Shown piece by piece: positions 41,601-51,030 of a stretch of DNA of 59,696 nt. Position 1 is the first letter of the stretch. Each line of letters begins with the position of its first letter. The notes under the pieces are model-generated. The model was not told the origin of the DNA, did no database searches, and saw only the letters and a program-made list of their open reading frames with translations. The stretch is from a bacterium. Its GTDB lineage: Bacteria; Patescibacteriota; Minisyncoccia; Minisyncoccales; GWA2-38-27. The DNA is taken from positions 1-59,696 of the forward strand of contig JAKPCP010000060.1 of the NCBI GenBank assembly GCA_029553225.1. The letters are read 5' to 3'. A program made the translations under genes and the position numbers.

Positions 41601-42323
41601 TTAGATTTTATATTTACCAGTTAATAAATTCCATCTTATAATCAAAAGATCAATTCCCATTTTTATTGTATTTTTAAAATCCACTTTAGTATGAGGTTCG
41701 TTTTCCCAAATTATTGGCACTTCTTTTATTTTATAATTCATTTTTTTTGCTAATTTTATAATTTCTGGATCAAAAGCAAAACGATTTATCCTACATTTTG
41801 GTAAAATATCGTTTGCTGCCTTTGCTGTAAATGCTTTAAACCCACATTGAGAATCTTTAATTCCCCAATAACCAACAATAACTCTGCTTAATAAGCTAAA
41901 AATATCTCCTAAAATTCTTCTATATAGGGGCTGAGGATTTTTAATTATTGCTCCTTTTATATCTCGAGAACCAATAACAATATCATAGCCTTTTTTAAAA
42001 TAAGGAAAAAATTTCTCTATTTCGCTAATAGGAGTTGAATTGTCAGCATCAGTAAAAAGACGATATTCCCCTTTTGCCTCTAGCAATCCCTGACGAACAA
42101 CAAATCCTTTTCCGCGATTCTCTTTATTATCAATTAGTTTTAAATTCTTAATTTCAGAAATTAACTCTTTTATAATTTCTGCTGTTTTATCTTTTGAGCC
42201 ATCATTTACCACAATAATTTCATAATCATAATTTTGTTTTTCTAAATAAGAAGAAATTTCTTTTAAAGTTTTTGGCAAACGTTTTTCTTCATTGTAAGCA
42301 GGAATAACAACTGATAAATACAT
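41601..42323 (-). CDS. Glycosyltransferase family 2 (polyprenyl-phosphate glycosyltransferase-like)
   Basis: 240 aa. GT-A fold: 'SVVIPAYNEEKRLPKTL' at the start, 'YEIIVVNDGSKDKTAEI' near 34-50, the metal-binding 'LFTDADNSTPISEIEKF' near 93, and 'GSRDIKGA' / 'DSQCGFKAF' downstream. The arrangement matches dolichyl-phosphate beta-glucosyltransferase-like enzymes, which load sugar onto a membrane lipid carrier for glycan assembly. Whether mannose or glucose is used is not determined. There is no membrane segment. The GtrA protein at 8180 could be a flippase for such products. Confidence 0.83.
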   Translation of the reverse strand: MYLSVVIPAYNEEKRLPKTLKEISSYLEKQNYDYEIIVVNDGSKDKTAEIIKELISEIKNLKLIDNKENRGKGFVVRQGLLEAKGEYRLFTDADNSTPISEIEKFFPYFKKGYDIVIGSRDIKGAIIKNPQPLYRRILGDIFSLLSRVIVGYWGIKDSQCGFKAFTAKAANDILPKCRINRFAFDPEIIKLAKKMNYKIKEVPIIWENEPHTKVDFKNTIKMGIDLLIIRWNLLTGKYKI

Positions 42324-42350
42324 ATAATATAAATTATTTATAATTTTTAA

Positions 42351-43100
42351 TTATAACACAGTTAAAATTTTTACTCGATTATTTTTTATAGCTATTGTGT
42401 GCTCAAAATGAGCAGACAAAGAATTATCTCTTGTTCTAAAACCATATCCATCTTTTGCTCTTTTTATTCTCCAATCCCCTTTTGTAAGCATTGGCTCAAT
42501 ACAAAAAGTCATTCCATTTTTTATAGTTTCATTTCCATCATCTTTATTAAAAAAATTTAATATTAAAGGATCCTCATGAAGTTTTCTCCCAATACCATGA
42601 CCGCATAATTCCTTTATTACATTAAAACCTTGCTCTTTTGCATATTTTTCAATAAATTTACCAATTTCATAAAATTTTAGTCCCGGCTTTATATTTTCAA
42701 TTGCTTTATTAAGAGTATTTTTAGTAGCTTTAATTAATTTTTGTTTTTCTAAAGAAATCTTTCCCACGCCACAAGTTACAGCCATATCAGAATGAAAACC
42801 CTTATAAAAAAGACCTAAATCTAAAGAAACAATATCACCTTCATTTAATATTACATTAAAAGGAATCCCGTGCACAATAACTTCATTTATTGATAAACAA
42901 AGCGTTGCTGGAAAACCATCATAATTTTCAAAAGAAGGTAAAGCATTATTTTCCAAGATAAGTTTTTTAGCTAAATCATTTAGATAGTCTCCTTTTACAT
43001 TAGGTTTCACCTCCTCTAATAATTTTTTCATTATCATCGCTAAAATTTTTCCCCCTTCTTCCATTACCTCAATCTCTTCTAAGGATTTAATAGTGATCAT
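42351..43100 (-). CDS. map: Methionine aminopeptidase, type I
   Basis: 249 aa. Removes initiator methionine. Metal ligands appear in order: 'VSLDLGLFYKGFHSDMAVT' (two Asp), 'ELCGHGIGRKLHEDP' (His), 'FCIEPMLTKG' (Glu) and 'SAHFEHTIAI' (Glu). Placed after adk and secY, as in the classical spc operon. Gap to adk is 8 bp; no Shine-Dalgarno. Confidence 0.96.
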   Translation of the reverse strand: MITIKSLEEIEVMEEGGKILAMIMKKLLEEVKPNVKGDYLNDLAKKLILENNALPSFENYDGFPATLCLSINEVIVHGIPFNVILNEGDIVSLDLGLFYKGFHSDMAVTCGVGKISLEKQKLIKATKNTLNKAIENIKPGLKFYEIGKFIEKYAKEQGFNVIKELCGHGIGRKLHEDPLILNFFNKDDGNETIKNGMTFCIEPMLTKGDWRIKRAKDGYGFRTRDNSLSAHFEHTIAIKNNRVKILTVL

Positions 43101-43108
43101 TTAAAAAA

Positions 43109-43810
43109 TTATTTTAAAGAATTTACAATATCATAATAGACATCGGCAACTGATTGCTCTCCATTAATTTTTTTCATCCATAATTTTTCTTTTTTAAAAT
43201 ATTCAATTAAAGGAAAAGTTCTTTCTTGATATTCTTTTAATCTTATTTTTATACTCTCTATATCGTCTAATCCTTCTCTCCTTATTAATTTAGAACCATC
43301 TAAAGGACACATTGTTAATTTTTTAGTTTCTTTATTGTATAAAATTGGATGACGAAATAATTCGCAAATTTTTCGATTAGAATTTCTAAAAATTGTTTGT
43401 TCCGGACTTATTTCAATAAAAAAAACTTTTATGTTGTTTTTACCATAAAGTTTTTTAAGCAAAGGAATTATTTCTTTTGCTTCTTCTAATGTTCGGGGGG
43501 AACCCGCTAAAATTAGATTTTTGCCTTCTTTATTTAATTCTTTAATTTTTTCTTTTACTAAATAAGCAACAAATAAAGGAGTGCATAATTTTCCTTCTTT
43601 CCATAATTTTTTTTCATCTAAAATATTGTATTTTTTATTTTTTAATATTACTTCTTTTTTTGTTTTTTTGTTTTCTTCTATTTCTTTAAATTTTTCTTCT
43701 AAAATTTTACTTGTCTCAAAATAATATAAATTTAATTTATCTGATAATAACTCCGCTTGGGTACCCTTCCCTGCTCCAGGAGGGCCAAAAAGAATAATAA
43801 CTTGTTTCAT
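43109..43810 (-). CDS. adk: Adenylate kinase
   Basis: 233 aa. Balances ATP, ADP and AMP. P-loop 'LFGPPGAGKGTQAE' at 7-20, 'GSPRTLEEA' (NMP side, near 108) and a LID region 'CELFRHPILYNKETKKLTMCP' with two Cys and a following 'CPLDGSKLIRREGLDD'. An extra segment near 40-70 ('KEIEENKKTKKEVILKNKKY') makes it longer than the usual 190-215 aa. Sits between secY and map. Confidence 0.93.
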   Translation of the reverse strand: MKQVIILFGPPGAGKGTQAELLSDKLNLYYFETSKILEEKFKEIEENKKTKKEVILKNKKYNILDEKKLWKEGKLCTPLFVAYLVKEKIKELNKEGKNLILAGSPRTLEEAKEIIPLLKKLYGKNNIKVFFIEISPEQTIFRNSNRKICELFRHPILYNKETKKLTMCPLDGSKLIRREGLDDIESIKIRLKEYQERTFPLIEYFKKEKLWMKKINGEQSVADVYYDIVNSLK

Positions 43811-43831
43811 ATTTTTGATTTAATTTAAAAT

Positions 43832-45109
43832 TTAAAAAGTTTCGTAATCTCTCATCTCCAATTGAGCATTTATCTGCCGCATTGTTTCTAAAACTACACT
43901 TACAACTATAAGAAGCGATGTTCCTCCAATTAAAAATCCGAAAACCTTAATATTAGTAATACCTTCAACAATAGAAGGTAAAACAGCGATTATTCCTAAA
44001 AACAAGGCACCTATAAATAATACTCTGTTTAAAATATAAGAAAGAAAATGAACAGTAGAGTCACCAGGCCTTATCCCAGGTATAAAACCTCCCATTTTTT
44101 TAAGGTTATTAGCAATTGCTTTTGGATCAAAAGTTACAGCAGTATAAAAATAAGTAAAAATAATAACTAAAATAAAATATAAAATCCCATGTATCCATGG
44201 ATTATTAAAGAAATCAGCAATATTTTTCGAAATACTACCAACTGGTCCGCTAACTCCGCTTAAAAAACTTGCTATCATTGAAGGAAAAAGCAAAATAGAT
44301 AAAGCAAAAATTATTGGTATTACTCCTGCAGGATTAATATTTAAGGGCAGATAAGTTGATGCTCCACCATACATTTTCATCCCTTTTACTCTTTTTGCAT
44401 AAGAAACAGGAATATTTCTTCTTCCTTCTGTTATTAAAACAACTCCAGCAATAATTACAAAAGCCATTGCAAAAAACAAAATATAACTTGGAATTTGGCT
44501 AACATCCCAGGTAAAAATAATTTGACGAATATTTGAAGGAACATTAGCAATAATACCAGCGAAAATCAATAAAGAAACCCCATTTCCAATTCCTTTTTCT
44601 GAAATTAATTCTCCAAACCACATTAAAAGCATTGTTCCAGCAGTAATAGTTAAAATTGAAGAAAGAAATATTAAAGGTGGCAAATGAGGAATGACGTTTT
44701 GTCTTTGAAATAAAGAAAGCATTGCATAACCTTGAAGCATTGCCAAAGGCACAGTTAAAATTCTTCCGTATTGATTAAATTTTCTTCTACCAGCTTCTCC
44801 TTCTTCTTTATACATTTTTTCTAATTGAGGAAATATCATTGTTAAAAGTTGCAAAATAATTGTTGAGGTAATATAAGGACCTAATCCAAGCATAGCAATA
44901 GAAAATTTATCTAATGTTCCTCCGGTAAACATATTTAAAAGACCAAAAAGCTGAAATTGTTCAAAAAAAACTTTTAAATTCTGAGCATTCATTCCCGGGA
45001 TAGGAATATTTGACATTAATCTAAAAATAGCAAAAATTCCTAAAACAAAAAAAATCTTTTTTCTTAATTCAGGAATTTTAAAAATTTGAATTATTTTTTG
45101 ATACCACAT
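43832..45109 (-). CDS. secY: Protein translocase subunit SecY
   Basis: 425 aa, ten predicted membrane helices. Forms the protein-conducting channel with SecE/SecG. Typical blocks: 'RLMSNIPIPGMN', 'NMFTGGTLDKFSIAMLGLGPYI', 'GEAGRRKFNQYGRILT', 'LISEKGIGNGVSLLIFAGI' and 'GFIPGIRPGDST' near 335. The translocon operon order secY-adk-map is retained, but the ribosomal protein genes that normally precede it are replaced here by HIT and hisS. Confidence 0.97.
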   Translation of the reverse strand: MWYQKIIQIFKIPELRKKIFFVLGIFAIFRLMSNIPIPGMNAQNLKVFFEQFQLFGLLNMFTGGTLDKFSIAMLGLGPYITSTIILQLLTMIFPQLEKMYKEEGEAGRRKFNQYGRILTVPLAMLQGYAMLSLFQRQNVIPHLPPLIFLSSILTITAGTMLLMWFGELISEKGIGNGVSLLIFAGIIANVPSNIRQIIFTWDVSQIPSYILFFAMAFVIIAGVVLITEGRRNIPVSYAKRVKGMKMYGGASTYLPLNINPAGVIPIIFALSILLFPSMIASFLSGVSGPVGSISKNIADFFNNPWIHGILYFILVIIFTYFYTAVTFDPKAIANNLKKMGGFIPGIRPGDSTVHFLSYILNRVLFIGALFLGIIAVLPSIVEGITNIKVFGFLIGGTSLLIVVSVVLETMRQINAQLEMRDYETF

Positions 45110-45119
45110 TTTTTTAAAA

Positions 45120-45434
45120 TTATTTATTAGCTAATAAATGTAAATGTAAATGGTCAATTATCTGTCCGCCATTTCGGCCAACATTTATATGTAATTGATA
45201 ACCATCTAAATTTTTTTCTTCTGCAATTTTTTTTGCGAGGAAAATTAATTCTCCTATTAACATTTTATCTTCTTCTTGTAAATGATTAATCGAAGTAATA
45301 TGTTTTTTCGGAATAATTAAAAAATGAATCGGTGCTTTTGGATTAATATCTTTAAAAGCCAGAAATTTATCATCTTCATATATAATATCTGATGATACTT
45401 CCTTATTTATAATTTTACAAAAAAGACAATCCAT
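45120..45434 (-). CDS. HIT family (histidine triad) nucleotide-binding protein
   Basis: 104 aa. Histidine triad 'IIDHLHLHLLA' near the C-terminus, and the N-terminal zinc/Cys motif 'CLFCKIINKEV' of the HINT branch. Likely hydrolyses adenosine-5'-phosphoramidates or adenylylated compounds. Between hisS and secY on the same strand; no specific pathway indicated. Confidence 0.94.
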   Translation of the reverse strand: MDCLFCKIINKEVSSDIIYEDDKFLAFKDINPKAPIHFLIIPKKHITSINHLQEEDKMLIGELIFLAKKIAEEKNLDGYQLHINVGRNGGQIIDHLHLHLLANK

Positions 45435-45468
45435 AATTTTATTTTAAATTTAATTTTATTTCAAGTTT

Positions 45469-46758
45469 TTATTTTTTTAATCTTTTTTTAACTTCTTCTA
45501 CCACATTTTCTATTTTTATTGTTTCTTGATGACCTGTTTCCATATTTCTTAAAATTACCTCATTATCTAAAGCTTCTTTTTGGCCAATAATTAAACAATA
45601 TTTTACATTTAATTTGTTTGCTTTATTTAATTGAGCCTTTAAAGAATCTCTTCCTAATGATTCTGCTATTTTTATTTTTGACTTTCTAAAATCTTCTAAA
45701 ATTCTTAAACTTTTTTTCTTCGCTAAAGAACCAAGCTGAGCTAAAAAAACAGGAAAATTTTCTTCTTTTTCTAAAACCTCAATGTTTTCTTTTTTCATTA
45801 GCTCTACAATTCTTTCAACTCCTAATGCTGCTCCAGCAGCTGGGACGTCCTTTCCCCCTAAAACCTTAACTAATTTATCATATCTTCCGCCACCGCCTAA
45901 AGCATTTCCAATATCTTTTTCAGATTGAGAATCAAGATAAAAAATTTCAAAAACAGTTTTTGTGTAATAATCAAGTCCTCTAACTAAATAAGGATTTAAA
46001 TTATAAGGTAATTCTATCTCATCTAAAAATTCTAAAACTTCCTTAAAATGAGCTTTACATTCATCACATAAATAATCTAAAATTTGAGGCGCTTCTGATT
46101 TTATTATCTGACATTTTTCTTCTTTACAATCTAATACCCTCAAAACATTTTCTTTAATTCTTCTTTTACAATCACTGCATAAAGAAACTTCTCTGCTTTT
46201 TAAATAATTTGTTAAAAGTTTTTTATAATAAGGTCGGCATTGATTATCTCCTATGCTGTTTATCTCAACTATTAAATTTTTAATTTTTAATTCTTTTAAA
46301 ATGTTATAACAAATTTGAATAATTTGGGCATCTATTACAGGATTTTTTTCTCCAATTACTTCAAAACCAAATTGCCAAAATTGCCTATACCTTCCAGCTT
46401 GAGGATGTTCGTAACGAAAACAAGGGCCAAAATACCATAATTTTACTGGTTGAGGTAAATTATACATTCCATGTTCAATATAGGCCCTTATTATAGAAGG
46501 AGTCCATTCCGGCCTTAAAGCAAGAAAGTCTCCCCCCTTAGTTTTTAAAATATACATTTCTTTTTTAATAATATCTGTTGCCTCACCTGTTCCTCTTGAA
46601 AAAATTTCTGCATCCTCTAAAACAGGAGTGTCAATTTTTGAAAATCCATAAAAATCAGCAACACTTGAAACAACATCATAAATTTTTTTAAAATATTTCT
46701 GATCTTCTGGCAAAATATCATGCATTCCAGTGGGGCTTTGAAATTTTGGTTTTTTCAT
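45469..46758 (-). CDS. hisS: Histidyl-tRNA synthetase
   Basis: 429 aa, class II. Begins 'FQSPTGMHDILPEDQKYF', with motif 2 'GPCFRYEHPQAGRYRQFWQFGFE' near 110-132 and histidine-specific 'VRGLDYYTKTVFEIFY' (about 259-274). A Cys-rich insertion between 198 and 236 ('CSDCKRRIKEN', 'CKEEKCQI', 'LCDECKAHF') suggests zinc binding. The C-terminal anticodon domain is present. Follows lepB by 12 bp. Confidence 0.96.
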   Translation of the reverse strand: MKKPKFQSPTGMHDILPEDQKYFKKIYDVVSSVADFYGFSKIDTPVLEDAEIFSRGTGEATDIIKKEMYILKTKGGDFLALRPEWTPSIIRAYIEHGMYNLPQPVKLWYFGPCFRYEHPQAGRYRQFWQFGFEVIGEKNPVIDAQIIQICYNILKELKIKNLIVEINSIGDNQCRPYYKKLLTNYLKSREVSLCSDCKRRIKENVLRVLDCKEEKCQIIKSEAPQILDYLCDECKAHFKEVLEFLDEIELPYNLNPYLVRGLDYYTKTVFEIFYLDSQSEKDIGNALGGGGRYDKLVKVLGGKDVPAAGAALGVERIVELMKKENIEVLEKEENFPVFLAQLGSLAKKKSLRILEDFRKSKIKIAESLGRDSLKAQLNKANKLNVKYCLIIGQKEALDNEVILRNMETGHQETIKIENVVEEVKKRLKK

Positions 46759-46770
46759 AAAATTTAAAAT

Positions 46771-47322
46771 TTAAAAAGAATACAATGGCGCTTCAAATTT
46801 AGAAAAATCTCCAAACGGCCATGCTCTTATTAATACTCTGCCAATAATAAGATCTTTTTTTACCGGGCCAAATCTTCTTGAATCGTAAGAAAAATCTCTA
46901 TTATCTCCTAAAACAAAATATTCATCATGGCCTAATGTAATTTCAATTTTTTCGTTTGGATTAAATACAAAAGGAATATAATCTTTTTCATTTAAAATAT
47001 ACACTTTACCATCTTTTAAAATCTTTAATTGTCCGTCTTCAATTTTTATTGTCTCTCCAGGCAGACCAATCACTCTTTTAATAAATTTTTGGGAAGGCAT
47101 AAAAGGATATTTAAAAACAATCACTTCTCCTCTTTTTGGCTCTCTAAACCTATAAGAAATCTCATCAACAATTAAATAATTTCCATCTTTAAAATTCGGT
47201 TCCATTGATTCTCCTTTAACTAAAAAAGGCTGAAATAAAAAATATCTTATAGGTACAACTATAATAAAAGCAATAGCTGCTATTTTCATGATTTCCCAAA
47301 TAAAAGAAAGAAATTTTCTCAT
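46771..47322 (-). CDS. lepB: Signal peptidase I
   Basis: 183 aa. Cleaves signal peptides of exported proteins on the outer face of the membrane. One N-terminal anchor ('IAAIAFIIVVPIRYFLFQPF'), then the catalytic Ser in 'VKGESMEPNFKDG' near 36, and the general-base Lys in 'KFIKRVIGLPGE' near 78. Conserved 'GDNRDFSYDSRRFGPV' (about 137) completes the family boxes. First gene of the lepB-hisS-HIT-secY-adk-map series; divergent from pth across 97 bp. Confidence 0.96.
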   Translation of the reverse strand: MRKFLSFIWEIMKIAAIAFIIVVPIRYFLFQPFLVKGESMEPNFKDGNYLIVDEISYRFREPKRGEVIVFKYPFMPSQKFIKRVIGLPGETIKIEDGQLKILKDGKVYILNEKDYIPFVFNPNEKIEITLGHDEYFVLGDNRDFSYDSRRFGPVKKDLIIGRVLIRAWPFGDFSKFEAPLYSF

Positions 47323-47394
47323 ATTTTTATATTATTAAAAATTAATATTAATTTATCTTATTATGACAAATATTTCATTTTTTTTCAAGATAAA

Positions 47395-47403
47395 TGCTAT
47401 AAT
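47395..47403 (+). promoter_or_regulatory. Extended -10 (TGCTATAAT) ahead of pth
   Basis: TGC plus perfect TATAAT at 47398-47403, 16 bases before the pth ATG, in the divergent lepB/pth gap. Predicted leader only about ten bases, without Shine-Dalgarno. Confidence 0.55.
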
Positions 47404-47419
47404 AAACAAAAAATAAAAA

Positions 47420-47977
47420 ATGTTTTTAATTATAGGGCTAGGAAACCCATTAAAAAAATATATAAATACACGCCATAATGTCGGATTTATGGCTATTGAT
47501 AAATTTAAGGAAAATAATAATTTTCCAGAATTTAAATTTGATAAAAAATCAAACGCTCTTTTGTCAAAAAAAGACAATATTATTCTTTTAAAACCTCAAA
47601 CTTTTATGAATGAATCTGGAAAAAGTGTAAAAAAAATAATAAAAGATAAAAATATAAAACTTGAAAATTTAATTGTTGTTCACGATGACATTGATTTAAT
47701 TATAGGAAAAATAAAAATTGTAAAAGATAGAGGTTCAGCAGGGCATAAAGGCGTAGAATCAATCATAAATGAATTGAAAACAAAAAATTTTATAAGAATA
47801 AGAATCGGAATTGGTTTTCAAAGTGAAAAGCCAAAAGATACAAAAAATTTTGTTATAAATAATTTTACAAAAGAAGAAAAAGAAATAATCAATAAAACAT
47901 TAGAGGAAGTAAATGAAGCGATTAAAATTATTATAGAAAATGGCTATGAAAAAGCAGCAACTATTTACAATCATTAA
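47420..47977 (+). CDS. pth: Peptidyl-tRNA hydrolase
   Basis: 185 aa. Rescues peptidyl-tRNA released from ribosomes. 'GLGNPLKKYINTRHNVGF' includes the conserved Asn and catalytic His (near 22), 'PQTFMNESGKSV' near 61-72, 'VHDDIDLIIGKI' with the Asp near 93, and 'GSAGHKGVESI' near 110. First of a plus-strand series pth-dprA-topA with gaps of 5 and 9 bp. Confidence 0.97.
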   Translation: MFLIIGLGNPLKKYINTRHNVGFMAIDKFKENNNFPEFKFDKKSNALLSKKDNIILLKPQTFMNESGKSVKKIIKDKNIKLENLIVVHDDIDLIIGKIKIVKDRGSAGHKGVESIINELKTKNFIRIRIGIGFQSEKPKDTKNFVINNFTKEEKEIINKTLEEVNEAIKIIIENGYEKAATIYNH

Positions 47978-47982
47978 AATTT

Positions 47983-48852
47983 ATGGAAGAAATAAAAGAA
48001 ATTACAATTGAAGATAAAAATTATCCTGAACTTTTAAGAAAAATAAAAAATCCCCCTAAAAAACTTTACATTAGAGGTAAAATTAAAAATAAAGAAAATT
48101 GTTTTGCTATTGTCGGCACAAGAAATTGTTCTGATTATGGAAAAAGAGTTGCTTTAGATTTTAGCGGAAAATTATTAGATGCTGGAATAACAATTGTAAG
48201 CGGAATGGCACCGGGAATTGATACTTTCTCACATAGGGCAGCAATAAAAAGAAAAAAAAGAACAATTGCTGTTTTGGGAACAGGACTAGACGAAAAAAGC
48301 ATTTTCCCAAAAGAAAATATTTTACTTTCTAGGAAAATTATCGAATATGGAGGATGTTTAATTTCTGAATACCCACCAAATACTAAAGGAACTAAATTTA
48401 CCTTTCCCCAAAGAAACAGAATAATTTCTGGCCTCTCATTGGGAACGTTAATCGTAGAAGCAAAGGAAAAAAGCGGCTCTTTGATTACTGCAAACTACAC
48501 AATAAAGCAAAAGAGAAAATTATTTGCTATTCCTGGACAAATTTATTCTTTAAATTCTAAGGGAACTAATAATTTAATAAAAAATGGAGCAATTCTCGCT
48601 TCTGATGTAAATGATATTTTAAAAGAATTAAAAATTAAGAATATAGAAAAAAATATTAAAAAAGAAATTAAAGGAGATAATAAAGAAGAAAATTTAATTT
48701 TAAATATTTTAAAAGAAGAGCCTTTGCATATTGATAAAATCATAGAAAAAACAAATTTACCTCCTCAAAAAGTAGCTGGAATTTTAACTATTCTTGAATA
48801 TAAAGATAAAATTGAAAATCTAGGAGGAAATGTTTTTAGTATAATAAATTAA
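47983..48852 (+). CDS. dprA: DNA processing protein DprA (Smf)
   Basis: 289 aa. Binds single-stranded DNA and loads RecA during natural transformation. Rossmann-like core: 'FAIVGTRNCSDYGKR' near 42, 'SGMAPGIDTFSHRAA' near 75, 'LGTGLDEKSIFPKEN' and 'FPQRNRIISGLS'. The C-terminal winged-helix (DML1-like) region 'NLILNILKEEPLHIDKIIEKT' is kept. In Patescibacteria this gene commonly accompanies competence pili; no com genes lie in the window. Confidence 0.94.
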   Translation: MEEIKEITIEDKNYPELLRKIKNPPKKLYIRGKIKNKENCFAIVGTRNCSDYGKRVALDFSGKLLDAGITIVSGMAPGIDTFSHRAAIKRKKRTIAVLGTGLDEKSIFPKENILLSRKIIEYGGCLISEYPPNTKGTKFTFPQRNRIISGLSLGTLIVEAKEKSGSLITANYTIKQKRKLFAIPGQIYSLNSKGTNNLIKNGAILASDVNDILKELKIKNIEKNIKKEIKGDNKEENLILNILKEEPLHIDKIIEKTNLPPQKVAGILTILEYKDKIENLGGNVFSIIN

Positions 48853-48861
48853 ATTATTAAA

Positions 48862-50919
48862 ATGAATTTAATTATTGTTGAAAGCCCAACAAAAGCAACA
48901 ACTATCAAAAAATTCTTAAAAGATAAATATAATGTTCTTGCTTCTTATGGTCATATAAGAGATCTGCCTAAAAGTGAATTAGGGGTTGATATAGAAAATA
49001 ATTTTGAACCAAAATATATTATTCCCAAAAAATCAAGAAAAACAATTTCAGAATTAAAAAAAGCAGCAGAAAAATCAAAAAATATAATAATAGCAACAGA
49101 TGAAGACAGAGAAGGAGAAAGTATTGCTTGGCATATTAAAGAGGTTTTAAAATTAGAAGATTATCAAAGAATTGTTTTCCATGAAATTACCCCAAAAGCA
49201 ATTGAGAATGCTATTAAAAATCCGAGAAAAATAGATATGAATTTAGTAAATGCCCAGCAAGCAAGAAGAATTTTAGACCGATTAGTGGGATATAAGCTTT
49301 CTCCTTTCTTATGGAAAAAAATAACAAAAGGATTATCTGCTGGAAGAGTTCAATCAGTAGCAGTAAGATTAATAGTAGAACGAGAAGTAGATATTAAAAA
49401 TTTCTTACCGCAAGAATATTGGACAATCTCTGCTTTTCTTTCAAAAATAAAAAATGAAGACGAAAAAGATAACAAAGAAATTGAATCTTTACTTTATAAA
49501 AAAAATAATAAAACAATAGAAAAATTAGATATTAAAAACGAAAAGCAAGCAAAAGAAATCTTAAAGGATTTAGAAGACGCAGAATATAAAATTAAAAATA
49601 TATCTAAAAAAGAAATAAAGAAAAATCCCCTCCCCCCTTTTATCACTTCAACTCTTCAACAAGAATGCTGGCAAAAATTTAAATGGCCTTCAAAATTAAC
49701 AATGAGCCTTGCTCAACAGCTTTATGAAAAAGGTTTAATAACTTATCATCGAACAGATTCTTTAAATTTATCTGAATTTTCTCTTTTTTCAGCAAAAAAA
49801 TTTATTATTGAAAATTATGGAAACAATTATTGGACAGGTATTAAAAAATATAAGACAAAATCAAAAGGAGCCCAAGAAGCTCACGAAGCAATAAGACCAG
49901 CCTACCCAGAAAAAACTTTTTCTGAATTAAAAATTCAAGAGAAATTAGATGAAAAAAGCTTAAAACTTTATGATTTAATTTGGAAACGTTTTATTGCTTC
50001 TCAAATGTCTCAGGCAATTTTTGATAATACAAACATAGATATTTCTGCTAAAAATTATTTATTTAAAACAACAGGGCAAACTTTAAAATTTGACGGTTTT
50101 TTAAAAGTATATCCTCTAAAATTTGAAGAAAAAGAACTACCAAATTTAGAAAAAGAAGAAATATTAAAATTAATTAAAATTATTCCCTTAAAACATTTCA
50201 CTCAGCCACCGCCAAGATTTAATGAAGCAAGTTTAATTAAGATATTAGAAGAAAATGGAATTGGAAGACCATCTACCTATGCTCCGATTATTTCTACTAT
50301 TCAGGAAAGAAATTATGTTAAAAAAGATGAACAAAAAAGATTTTATCCAACAGAAATTGGAATTCTTGTCAATGATGTTTTAACAAAACATTTTCCAGAA
50401 ATAGTTGATATAAAATTTACAGCAAAAATGGAAGAAAATTTAGATAAAATTGCCCAAGGAAAAATAGATTGGAGAAAAGTTTGTAAAGATTTCTATATTC
50501 CTTTTGAAAAGAATCTTGAAGAAAAATACAAAGAAGTCTCTAAAAAAGAAATCTCTGAAACCCCAACCAATGAAAAATGCCCAAAATGTTCATCCCCTAT
50601 TATAATTAAAATGGGAAAATTTGGAAAATTTTACGCTTGCTCTAATTTTCCAAATTGTAAATACACTAAACCTTTAAAAGAAAATATATCTTTAAATATT
50701 ATATGCCCTAAATGCAATAAAGGCGAAATAATTGAAAAAAGAACAAAAAAAGGTAAGATTTTTTACGCCTGTAATAATTGGCCTAAATGCGATTTTGCTT
50801 TATGGGATAAGCCTATAAATAAAAAATGCCCAAAATGCTCTTCTCTTTTAATTGAAAAAAGAGGAACAATATTCTGTTCTAATAAAGATTGTCAAAATTC
50901 AAAATTTATGGCAAAATAA
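48862..50919 (+). CDS. topA: DNA topoisomerase I
   Basis: 685 aa, type IA topoisomerase relaxing negative supercoils. Toprim domain starts 'LIIVESPTKATTIKKFL' with 'ATDEDREGESIAWH' near 78-91; the catalytic Tyr is in 'GLITYHRTDS' near 294. The C-terminal part has three zinc fingers, each led by 'CPKC' ('CPKCSSPIIIKMG', 'CPKCNKGEIIEKR', 'CPKCSSLLIEKRG'). Last gene of the pth-dprA-topA unit, tRNA-Leu follows after 21 bp. Confidence 0.97.
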   Translation: MNLIIVESPTKATTIKKFLKDKYNVLASYGHIRDLPKSELGVDIENNFEPKYIIPKKSRKTISELKKAAEKSKNIIIATDEDREGESIAWHIKEVLKLEDYQRIVFHEITPKAIENAIKNPRKIDMNLVNAQQARRILDRLVGYKLSPFLWKKITKGLSAGRVQSVAVRLIVEREVDIKNFLPQEYWTISAFLSKIKNEDEKDNKEIESLLYKKNNKTIEKLDIKNEKQAKEILKDLEDAEYKIKNISKKEIKKNPLPPFITSTLQQECWQKFKWPSKLTMSLAQQLYEKGLITYHRTDSLNLSEFSLFSAKKFIIENYGNNYWTGIKKYKTKSKGAQEAHEAIRPAYPEKTFSELKIQEKLDEKSLKLYDLIWKRFIASQMSQAIFDNTNIDISAKNYLFKTTGQTLKFDGFLKVYPLKFEEKELPNLEKEEILKLIKIIPLKHFTQPPPRFNEASLIKILEENGIGRPSTYAPIISTIQERNYVKKDEQKRFYPTEIGILVNDVLTKHFPEIVDIKFTAKMEENLDKIAQGKIDWRKVCKDFYIPFEKNLEEKYKEVSKKEISETPTNEKCPKCSSPIIIKMGKFGKFYACSNFPNCKYTKPLKENISLNIICPKCNKGEIIEKRTKKGKIFYACNNWPKCDFALWDKPINKKCPKCSSLLIEKRGTIFCSNKDCQNSKFMAK

Positions 50920-50940
50920 GATATTTATTAAAAAAATAAT

Positions 50941-51026
50941 GCCGAAGTGCTGGAACTGGCAGACAGGATGGACTCAAAATCCATTGTCCTTTAACGGACG
51001 TGAGGGTTCAAATCCCTCCTTCGGCA
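50941..51026 (+). tRNA. tRNA-Leu (anticodon CAA)
   Basis: Acceptor GCCGAAG (50941-50947) / CTTCGGC (51019-51025), discriminator A. Anticodon stem ATGGA/TCCAT with loop CTCAAAA gives CAA (Leu, UUG codon). A long class II variable arm ('TGTCCTTTAACGGACG') and T-loop TTCAAAT complete it; 86 nt. CCA is not encoded. Confidence 0.95.
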
Positions 51027-51030
51027 CATT